Shown: piece after piece, positions 57,457 to 64,000 of the stretch
Layout of the letters: every line of letters begins with the position of its first letter
How positions within the stretch are numbered: position 1 is the stretch's first letter
From: Pseudomonas entomophila
GTDB lineage: Bacteria > Pseudomonadota > Gammaproteobacteria > Pseudomonadales > Pseudomonadaceae
Assembly: GCF_013523125.1 (NCBI RefSeq)
Contig: NZ_JAAMQJ010000017.1
Span: 30,032-94,031 of the forward strand
DNA: 64,000 nucleotides
Direction of reading: 5' to 3'
Position numbers and translations under genes: made by a program
The notes under the pieces: model-generated
Database searches by the model: none
What the model was told of the DNA's origin: nothing
Seen by the model: the letters and a program-made list of their open reading frames with translations, nothing else

Positions 57457-59319
57457 TCAGTAGTGATACCACTTCATTTCCAGCATCACTTCGTTCTGCG
57501 CCGACGCCAGATGACTGAACTCGCGCTTGGCGCTCAGGCGCAGGCCCAGGTTGCGGGAGATTTCCCACTGCTGGTTGAGGCTCAGGCTACGGCGTACCTC
57601 GCCATTGGTGAAGAAGTCACCTTTGGCTTCCAGGCTCAGGTTGCCCAGACCGTTGCGCCACAGCACCCCCCCGTTGAAGCCGGTGGCAGGCGAGACGAAT
57701 TCGGCGAAGTCGTTGTGGTGCTCGAGGCGCACCGTGCCCAGGGCAAAGCCCAGGACATCCTCGCCCAGCTGCCAGGTACCCCCGGCGCCGCCATTGACGT
57801 GGCTGACCAGCACCTCGTCGTCGTGCTTGCCCGGCACCCGCTCCAGCCCGCCGGCCACTTGCCAGGACCACGGTTTCAGCAGGTCGTTGCGCGGCGTCAA
57901 CGAACGGATCGTGGCCAGGTCCAGCCGCTGCACCTGCCATTCGTTGCCTTCGTACTGACGCACCTTGAGCTGCAGGATCTCGATCTGCGCACCCAGCGGG
58001 AAGCCATAAGCATTGTCGTTGAGGTCATGGTAGGCCATGCGCAGGCCATATTCGGCGTAGGCACGGTCGCCATGGGAACCGGCGCCCAGCTGCCAGGTGC
58101 GCGACTGATGGCCTTCTTCCGGCAAGCCGGGTTTCTCGATCTGCAGAAGCGGTGGCGGATTGCGGTTGATCGCCCGCAGCAGCTCGAAACTGCGCGCTGC
58201 CTGGGCCGGGTCGCGCGCCTGGCCATTGGCGCGGTAACGCTCCAGACGATAGGCCGCATCCTGGATCAATGCCTGGCGCTCCCGGGGCAGAGCCGTGAAG
58301 GCAGGCGCCTGCAAGTGCTGCGTGTCGGCGCTAAGGGCCAACACCTGTTGAGTTTCGTCGGCATCCAGGGGCTCGGCGCGTGCCAGCAGCTCGCGCTCGC
58401 GGGAAGGTCGGTAGCGGGTGTCGGCCACCAGCCCGGCCTGCTTCACTGCCTTGACGGTGTCGGTCGGGATGGCGGTCAGCGGGAACTGCGAGGTCAGGTC
58501 CAGTGTGGGACGTGCCACCTGCAGCAGCTCCAGCAGCCGGTAGGAGCAGTTCTCGTCGAAGAAGAAATAGTCGAACTGCACCTGCCGCAGCTCCCAGACG
58601 TGCTCGACCATGCGCCCGGTCTCTTCGGGCGTCAGGTTCAGCTGGTACTCCCACAGGTCACGGTTTTCCAGGCTGCGGTATTCGGACAGCTTGGCCTGGT
58701 AGGGCATCAGGGCGAACAGCCCTGGGTAACCGCCGGCCAGGCCTTTCCAGGCGTACAGGATGCTGTTGTCGTTGCCTTCGATGTAGGCACCGAAGTTGAT
58801 GGCGTAGCTGAGCAGCGAGGTCTTGTTGCTATGGGTGTCGGCCTGGTCGATGCGCAGCAGCGTGTGACCGAACATTGATGACGGGCTGTTCAGGTAGGCG
58901 GCCGGGAAGATCAGCGCAGCGCTGTGCGGGGCGACATCGTCGTACCAGGTGCGGTAGTCGCTGCACACCGGCTGCGGCAGGTCGCGCAGGTCGAGCTGCT
59001 CGCGCAGCCAGCGGGTGCGCGCCGGAAACACGCACTGGGCGTGCCGGTTGCCCAGGTCCGCCGGGGCATAGAGGGCCTGAACCGTGGCCGCGAGTTCGCG
59101 CTCAGGGTGGTGAGCGCCATCCTCGGCCAGGAAGAACTTGGGGTCATCGACATAACTGCGCCAACCGCCGAGCGTGCCGTTCTCGTAATGCCCCAGGGCA
59201 ATCCAGTAGGGCAGGGCGGCGAGCTGTTGCAGGCGAGCGTGGTCGAAGGAAGGTGCGGCATGCAGCGAGGGGCTGACGCTGAGCGCCAGCAGGCAAAGGC
59301 GTTTGAGCATGTCGGGCAA
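57457..59319 (-). CDS. DUF4105 exported protein
   Basis: 620 residues (617 if the ATG at 59310 is used). A signal peptide (MLKRLCLLALSVSPSLHAAP) is followed by the DUF4105 domain with PAAYLNSPSSMFGHTLLRID and YFFFDENCSYRLLELL. A C-terminal beta-rich half ends in LMLEMKWYHY-like aromatic residues, suggestive of an outer-membrane-associated barrel. The conserved His and Cys of the domain (FGHTLLR, ENCSYRLLE) recall NlpC/P60-type proteases, which is a guess. It is downstream of the DUF3015 gene on the same strand. Confidence 0.85.
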   Translation of the reverse strand: MPDMLKRLCLLALSVSPSLHAAPSFDHARLQQLAALPYWIALGHYENGTLGGWRSYVDDPKFFLAEDGAHHPERELAATVQALYAPADLGNRHAQCVFPARTRWLREQLDLRDLPQPVCSDYRTWYDDVAPHSAALIFPAAYLNSPSSMFGHTLLRIDQADTHSNKTSLLSYAINFGAYIEGNDNSILYAWKGLAGGYPGLFALMPYQAKLSEYRSLENRDLWEYQLNLTPEETGRMVEHVWELRQVQFDYFFFDENCSYRLLELLQVARPTLDLTSQFPLTAIPTDTVKAVKQAGLVADTRYRPSRERELLARAEPLDADETQQVLALSADTQHLQAPAFTALPRERQALIQDAAYRLERYRANGQARDPAQAARSFELLRAINRNPPPLLQIEKPGLPEEGHQSRTWQLGAGSHGDRAYAEYGLRMAYHDLNDNAYGFPLGAQIEILQLKVRQYEGNEWQVQRLDLATIRSLTPRNDLLKPWSWQVAGGLERVPGKHDDEVLVSHVNGGAGGTWQLGEDVLGFALGTVRLEHHNDFAEFVSPATGFNGGVLWRNGLGNLSLEAKGDFFTNGEVRRSLSLNQQWEISRNLGLRLSAKREFSHLASAQNEVMLEMKWYHY

Positions 59320-59385
59320 CTAGTCAGGAAAGTGCCGATAGAATGCACGAACCCGCCCTGTCGTGCAGGGCGGTTCGGGCAGGAC

Positions 59386-59874
59386 TCAGGCCTCGGTCGC
59401 GTACTTGGCCAGTTGCGGGTCGTTCTTCAGGACAGCCAGGGTGTTGGTGTGCACGGTTTCAGCGGTCGCATCGGCGCTGCTGAAGATCTGCTGGAAGTGG
59501 TCGTGGGTCACGGCCGCGAAACGCTCGCGATCCTGAGGGGCCACGCCCATCACCACGGCGTAGGTGGTCAGGGCTTCGCCCTGGCCCTGGGCCATGTCTT
59601 CGGACAGTTCGTTCATCATGCCATTCATGGCCAGCCAGGACTTGCCGCCGTAGGTCAGCGCGGAATTGGTCGAGCAGCCGTTGGTGCCGGAGGTCATGCC
59701 GAAGGTGGCGTTGCCCGAGGTACCGTTGGTGGTGGAAGCCAGGAAGTGGGCAGGGGTGCCACGCTGGCCTTCGAACAACATGTTGCCCCAACCGCAGTTC
59801 GGGCCGCCTGGCGCTTCGGCCATGGCGTTGATCGAAACGACGGTGAACAGCGTACCCAGAAGAATCCGTTTCAT
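59386..59874 (-). CDS. DUF3015 periplasmic protein
   Basis: 162 residues with a signal peptide (MKRILLGTLFTVVSINAMAE) and the family pattern PNCGWGNMLFEGQRG, FGMTSGTNGCS and SWLAMNGMMNELSEDMAQG. Two conserved cysteines probably pair. Function is unknown. It lies 66 bases upstream of the DUF4105 gene; the two are often neighbours and may act together. A GC-rich hairpin without a T-run separates them. Confidence 0.87.
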   Translation of the reverse strand: MKRILLGTLFTVVSINAMAEAPGGPNCGWGNMLFEGQRGTPAHFLASTTNGTSGNATFGMTSGTNGCSTNSALTYGGKSWLAMNGMMNELSEDMAQGQGEALTTYAVVMGVAPQDRERFAAVTHDHFQQIFSSADATAETVHTNTLAVLKNDPQLAKYATEA

Positions 59875-60126
59875 AGCTTTGTTCTCTTATCAGTAAACCT
59901 GCCAAAGGTCATGGTCCCGACAACATCGGTTGCCGGGTGGGGCAAGCGATTCGCCTTCCCGCGCAAGTTGGAGTTTAGGCATGTTCCAAAGGTTGCGTAC
60001 CGGGATGTGAAAATTTCCTTGAATGCGCCCGTTTTGCGTGAGTGACATAAAGCGCCTCGCCACCTTGCAAGGCGCGCGCATGCGGCGCCAGAATGCCGTC
60101 ATCTGCCCGAGAACCAAGGAAGTCCA

Positions 60127-62565
60127 ATGCCCGATTCCGTCGCTGCGAGTCTGCGTCTTGAACCCCATGCCCTGACCCGGCGCTTTTCCGCCGACCAGTT
60201 TGCCTTTTCGAGTACCGACGACCTGGAGCCGTTTCGGGGTGTGCTGGGCCAGGAACGTGCGGTCGAAGCCTTGCAGTTCGGCGTGGCCATGCCACGCCCG
60301 GGTTACAACGTCTATGTGATGGGCGAGCCGGGAACCGGTCGTTTCTCCTTCGTCAAACGCTACCTGAACGCCGAAGGCAAGCGCCAGCAGACGCCGGCCG
60401 ACCGCGTCTACGTCAATAATTTCGATGACCTGCGCGAGCCCCGTGCACTGGAATTGCCAGCTGGCAGCGCCCATGCGTTCATCGCCGACATCAACGCACT
60501 GATCGGCAACCTGGTGGCCACCTTCCCGGCCGTCTTCGAGCACCCGTCGTACCAGCAGAAGAAGGGCGCCATCGACCGCGCCTTCAACCAGCGCTACGAC
60601 CGTGCCCTGGACATCATCGAGCGTGCCTCGCTGGAAAAGGACGTGGCCCTGTACCGCGACGCCAGCAATGTCGCCTTCACCCCGATGAGCGAGGGCAAGG
60701 CGCTGGACGAAGCCGAGTTCGCCCAGTTGCCCGAGGCGGTGCGCGAGCAGTTCCACCAGGACATCGCGGCCCTCGAAGAGCGCCTGAACGAAGAGCTGGC
60801 CAGCCTGCCGCAGTGGAAGCGCGAGTCGAACAACCAGCTGCGCGCGCTCAACGAGGAAACCATCACCCTGGCCCTGCAGCCGCTGCTGGCGCCGCTGTCC
60901 GAGGCGTACGCGGAAAACGCCGCCGTGTGCGCCTACCTGCAGGCCATGCAACTGAACCTGCTGCGCACCGTGGTCGAGCAACTGGTCGACGACAGCAAGA
61001 CCGACGCCGAGGCGCGCAAGCTGCTCGAAGAGCAGTACGCCCCGAGCCTGGTGGTCGGTCACCCGGCCAAGGGCGGCGCACCGGTGGTGTTCGAGCCCCA
61101 CCCGACCTACGACAACCTGTTCGGGCGCATCGAATACAGCACCGACCAGGGCGCGCTGTCGACCTCCTACCGGCAGCTGCGCCCCGGCGCCCTGCACCGC
61201 GCCAACGGCGGCTTCCTGGTGCTGGAGGCCGAGAAGATGCTCGGCGAGCCTTTCGTCTGGGATGCGCTCAAGCGCGCCTTGCAGTCGCGCAAGCTGAAGA
61301 TGGAGTCGCCTCTGGGCGAGCTGGGCCGGGTCGCCACGGTGACGCTGGCGCCACAGGTGATCCCGCTGAACGTCAAGGTGGTGGTCATCGGCTCGCGGCA
61401 GCTCTACTACGCGTTGCAGGACCACGATCCGGACTTCCAGGAGATGTTCCGGGTGCTGGTCGACTTCGACGAAGACATGCCGATGCTCGACGAGAACCTC
61501 GAGCAGTTCGCCCAGCTGCTGCGCACCCGCACCAACGAGGAAGGCATGGCGCCCTTGACCGCCGATGCGGTCGCGCGCCTGGCCACCTACAGCGCGCGCC
61601 TGGCGGAGAACCAGAAACGCCTGTCGGCCCGGATCGGCGACCTGTTCCAGCTGGTCAGCGAAGCGGACTTCATTCGCCAACTGGCCAACGACGCCACCAC
61701 CGACGCCGGGCACATCGACCGCGCCTTGCGAGCCAAGGCCACGCGCACGGGGCGGGTGTCGGCACGCATTCTCGACGACATGCTCGCCGGCATCATCCTG
61801 ATCGACACCGATGGCGCGGCCATCGGCAAGTGCAACGGCCTGACTGTGCTCGAGGTCGGCGATTCGGCCTTCGGTGTCCCGGCGCGGATCTCGGCCACCG
61901 TCTATCCCGGCGGCAGCGGCATCGTCGACATCGAGCGCGAGGTCAACCTGGGGCAGCCGATCCACTCCAAGGGCGTGATGATCCTCACCGGCTACATGGG
62001 CAGCCGGTATGCCCAGGAATTCCCGCTGGCGATCTCGGCGAGCATCGCGCTGGAGCAGTCCTATGGCTATGTGGACGGCGACAGCGCCTCGCTGGGCGAG
62101 GTCTGCACGCTGATCTCGGCCCTGTCCAAGACGCCGCTCAAACAGTGCTTCGCCATCACCGGTTCGATCAACCAGTTCGGCGAAGTGCAGGCGGTCGGCG
62201 GCGTCAACGAGAAGATCGAGGGTTTCTTCCGCCTGTGCGAGGCCCGTGGGCTGACCGGCGAGCAGGGGGTCATCATCCCGCGCGCCAACGTCGTTACCCT
62301 GATGCTCGACGAACGGGTACTGCAGGCGGTCGAAGCCGGGCGTTTCCATGTCTATGCGGTCAGCCAGGCCGACGAGGCCCTCAGCCTGCTGGTGGGCGAG
62401 CCGGCCGGTGCGCCGGACGAACAGGGCGAGTTCCCCGAGGGCAGCATCAACGCCCGCGTGGTCGAGCGCCTGCGCGTCATCGCCGAGATGGTCAGCGAGG
62501 AGGACATCAAGGAAGCCGAGAAGGAGCGGCTCGAGGAAGCCCTGGCGCAGGCCCAGCCCCGGTAA
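60127..62565 (+). CDS. Lon-related ATP-dependent protease (LonB/YcbZ type)
   Basis: 812 residues. The ATPase part has a Walker A-like GEPGTGRFSF in which the usual lysine is arginine, as in related proteins. The protease domain has the catalytic dyad S653 (in VDGDSASLGE) and K696 (in GGVNEKIEG). Their spacing of 43 residues equals S679-K722 of E. coli Lon. No N-terminal Lon substrate domain or membrane helices are present, so it is neither classical Lon nor archaeal LonB. A cytoplasmic quality-control role is inferred. Confidence 0.9.
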   Translation: MPDSVAASLRLEPHALTRRFSADQFAFSSTDDLEPFRGVLGQERAVEALQFGVAMPRPGYNVYVMGEPGTGRFSFVKRYLNAEGKRQQTPADRVYVNNFDDLREPRALELPAGSAHAFIADINALIGNLVATFPAVFEHPSYQQKKGAIDRAFNQRYDRALDIIERASLEKDVALYRDASNVAFTPMSEGKALDEAEFAQLPEAVREQFHQDIAALEERLNEELASLPQWKRESNNQLRALNEETITLALQPLLAPLSEAYAENAAVCAYLQAMQLNLLRTVVEQLVDDSKTDAEARKLLEEQYAPSLVVGHPAKGGAPVVFEPHPTYDNLFGRIEYSTDQGALSTSYRQLRPGALHRANGGFLVLEAEKMLGEPFVWDALKRALQSRKLKMESPLGELGRVATVTLAPQVIPLNVKVVVIGSRQLYYALQDHDPDFQEMFRVLVDFDEDMPMLDENLEQFAQLLRTRTNEEGMAPLTADAVARLATYSARLAENQKRLSARIGDLFQLVSEADFIRQLANDATTDAGHIDRALRAKATRTGRVSARILDDMLAGIILIDTDGAAIGKCNGLTVLEVGDSAFGVPARISATVYPGGSGIVDIEREVNLGQPIHSKGVMILTGYMGSRYAQEFPLAISASIALEQSYGYVDGDSASLGEVCTLISALSKTPLKQCFAITGSINQFGEVQAVGGVNEKIEGFFRLCEARGLTGEQGVIIPRANVVTLMLDERVLQAVEAGRFHVYAVSQADEALSLLVGEPAGAPDEQGEFPEGSINARVVERLRVIAEMVSEEDIKEAEKERLEEALAQAQPR

Positions 62566-62727
62566 CCCGCACGGCGCGCCAGGGCGCCGACGGCCTGACC
62601 GTCTGGCGCCAGGCGCGCGACGTTGCCGCGTGTCTTCTATGCTCAGGGCAGGATGTCCTCGACCTTCAGGAAGGAGGTCGCCTGCCCCTTGGCATGGACA
62701 CGGGGCCTGAAGGAGGAAGACGCGATC

Positions 62728-63066
62728 ATGCGCAACCTCAACCTGACCCGCCAGTGCCTTGGCCTGGTGACCCGCATCGAATGCAGCATCCGTCCCTTGG
62801 CGGGTGGTACTGGTCTGTGGACGCTGCTGTTCGCCGCCGGCGTGGCCGGCGAGCAACCCTCGGCGATCAAGGCCCAAGGACCGTTCCACGGACCGCAGGT
62901 GGCCGAGTCGGTGCTCGAGGCCATCCTCGAGAGCTTGATCGTGCATGGCTACGAGGTCGCCGAAGGGCCGCAGACCTGGTGCACGCACCTGCAAGCCCAG
63001 CTGCGGCGCGCCAATGGCGAACGCTGTCGTCACCTGGGCGACTGCCAGTTTCATCCCGATGCATGA
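62728..63066 (+). CDS. Protein of unknown function, 112 residues
   Basis: ATG at 62728 is preceded by AGGAGG. Product MRNLNLTRQCLGLVTRIECS... has two short hydrophobic stretches, GGTGLWTLLFAAGVAGEQPS and VLEAILESLIVHGYEV, and ends with Cys/His-rich sequence (WCTHLQAQLRRANGERCRHL, CQFHPDA). The His/Cys ending might bind metal. It lies between the Lon-like gene and the YqhA gene on the same strand. Not a family I can name. Confidence 0.65.
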   Translation: MRNLNLTRQCLGLVTRIECSIRPLAGGTGLWTLLFAAGVAGEQPSAIKAQGPFHGPQVAESVLEAILESLIVHGYEVAEGPQTWCTHLQAQLRRANGERCRHLGDCQFHPDA

Positions 63067-63166
63067 GCCCCGACCGCTGCGGCACAGCAGCGCAGGCTTT
63101 CTCTGAAGCGGATGGGGTGGCTATACTCGCGCTCGTTTTTCGCCCTCCGACGAGTATGACGCTGCA

Positions 63167-63655
63167 ATGGAACGTATCCTCGAAAACGCGATGTATGCCT
63201 CGCGCTGGCTGCTTGCACCGATCTATTTCGGTCTTTCCCTGGGCCTGCTGGCCCTGGCGCTGAAGTTCTTCCAGGAAGTGATCCACGTCCTGCCCAACGT
63301 CTTCGCCCTGAGCGAGGCCGACCTGATCCTGGTGATCCTGTCGCTGATCGACATGTCGCTGGTCGGTGGCCTGCTGGTGATGGTGATGATTTCCGGTTAC
63401 GAGAATTTCGTCTCGCAACTGGACATCGACGAGAGCAAGGAAAAGCTCAACTGGCTGGGCAAGATGGATTCCTCCTCGCTGAAGATGAAGGTCGCGGCCT
63501 CGATCGTGGCCATCTCCTCGATCCACCTGCTGCGGGTGTTCATGGATGCCCAGAACATCACCACCGATTACCTGATGTGGTACGTGATCATCCACATGAC
63601 GTTCGTGGTCTCGGCGTTCGTGATGGGGTATCTGGACAAGCTGACCAAGCACTGA
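63167..63655 (+). CDS. yqhA: YqhA/UPF0114 family membrane protein
   Basis: 162 residues with four membrane helices and the conserved [40 protein letters not shown] and [10 protein letters not shown]. The length and start ([14 protein letters not shown]) match E. coli YqhA, a TIGR00645-type protein of unknown function. It is followed by REP repeats. Confidence 0.92.
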   Translation: MERILENAMYASRWLLAPIYFGLSLGLLALALKFFQEVIHVLPNVFALSEADLILVILSLIDMSLVGGLLVMVMISGYENFVSQLDIDESKEKLNWLGKMDSSSLKMKVAASIVAISSIHLLRVFMDAQNITTDYLMWYVIIHMTFVVSAFVMGYLDKLTKH

Positions 63656-63691
63656 GAAACCGCTGCATGACCGTGGTCATCGGCAGGCTGC

Positions 63692-63890
63692 AGAAACCTG
63701 GGTGGGAGCTGGCTTGCCAGTGATGGGGCCTTGACAGGCGCCGCCTGCATCGCGGGCAAGCCCGCTCCCACACGCTGTTTGTGCAGCCATATCTACACCG
63801 ACAAGTTGCAGAGATCTGGGTGGGAGCTGGCTTGCCAGCGATAGGGCCTTGTCAGGCGCCGTCTGCATCGCGAGCAAGCCCGCTTGTGTC
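63692..63890. repeat. Two tandem REP doublets
   Basis: A unit of about 80 bases beginning GGGTGGGAGCTGGCTTGCCA and ending GCGGGCAAGCCCGCT occurs twice in the same orientation, at about 63702-63772 and 63819-63885. The second copy has several changes. Each unit is itself an inverted REP pair. Confidence 0.85.
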
Positions 63891-63905
63891 TTTGAGGATC
63901 GCTAG

Positions 63906-63999
63906 AATCAAAGGTGAGAGGAATGGATGGCAAGCTGTCTGTCCGAGGTGCCCCGAGCACGAGTGGGAGCAAAGCTGCCATCCATTCTTCCACCTTGAC
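63906..63999. repeat. Long imperfect inverted repeat at the window edge
   Basis: Arms at 63911-63932 and 63976-63996 (AAGGTGAGAGGAATGGATGG... against ...CCATCCATTCTTCCACCTT) pair over about 20 positions with few mismatches around a 43-base loop. No coding frame was assigned. It could be the end of an element that continues beyond the window, or a structured RNA. Confidence 0.6.
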
Positions 64000-64000
64000 T

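Noticed and set aside
59351..59378. Terminator between the DUF3015 and DUF4105 genes
   Set aside because: The hairpin (CCGCCCTG / CAGGGCGG) is strong but lacks a T-run in either direction, so it was not listed as a terminator.
59890..63054. 1054-codon minus-strand frame
   Set aside because: Antisense of the Lon-like protease gene, whose catalytic dyad and spacing are intact on the plus strand.

Overview
The window is a stretch of a Pseudomonas chromosome, most likely of the P. putida group. The right two thirds (about 24-64 kb) is GC-rich and carries, in recognisable order, genes I know from Pseudomonas core genomes: ggt, an McpS-like chemoreceptor, trmA, cioAB, rlmG, the LuxR solo ppoR, fpr, mscL, radA, the PilZ protein mapZ, cstA-yjiX-yjiA, glyA, morA, ettA and gdhA. 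REP-type palindromes typical of this genus lie in several intergenic gaps. Gene names rest on reading the translated sequences and on remembered gene order; no database search was run.

Region 1 (1-18.5 kb) is an accessory metal-resistance and envelope block. It holds the 3' end of czcB, czcA (RND pump), czcP (P1B-4-type ATPase), the two-component system czcRS, czcD (CDF exporter), two DUF2790 periplasmic proteins, a DUF3147 membrane protein, a His-rich zinc-ribbon protein and eptA (lipid A phosphoethanolamine transferase). Inverted TTAC/GTAA boxes upstream of five genes suggest one CzcR-type regulon. Between the pumps and czcRS lies a scar. A 5'-truncated aconitase gene abuts a 5'-truncated arnT-like gene in opposite orientation, and a 51-bp remnant of a second czcB 3' end sits beside the aconitase stop codon. 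A hairpin-rich transcript with its own terminator, and possibly a 32-codon leader peptide, lies directly upstream of the second DUF2790 gene.

Region 2 (18.5-23.8 kb) is a mobile-element end. It contains a perfect 65-bp palindrome, an AT-richer but complete cupin gene, a 1218-residue tyrosine recombinase with seven N-terminal integrase repeats and a C-terminal Cys4 motif, and an overlapping 210-residue partner gene. These two proteins resemble what I remember as GmtZ and GmtX of the gamma-mobile-trio elements; I see no third member (GmtY). The element stops inside a GC-rich host cupin gene of which only the first 70 codons remain. The complete cupin beside the integrase therefore looks like a carried replacement for the gene the element broke.

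Region 3 (24-64 kb) is ordinary chromosome. It has a transporter and glutathione-metabolism pair, chemotaxis and c-di-GMP signalling (McpS-like receptor, MapZ, MorA), a cyanide-insensitive terminal oxidase operon with an Anr-like box, RNA modification (TrmA, RlmG), carbon-starvation peptide/pyruvate uptake (CstA), translation and elongation factors (EttA, GreA/B-like), a Lon-family protease and several conserved genes of unknown function. The right edge holds tandem REP pairs and one long imperfect inverted repeat. I saw no tRNA, rRNA, CRISPR array or intact insertion sequence.
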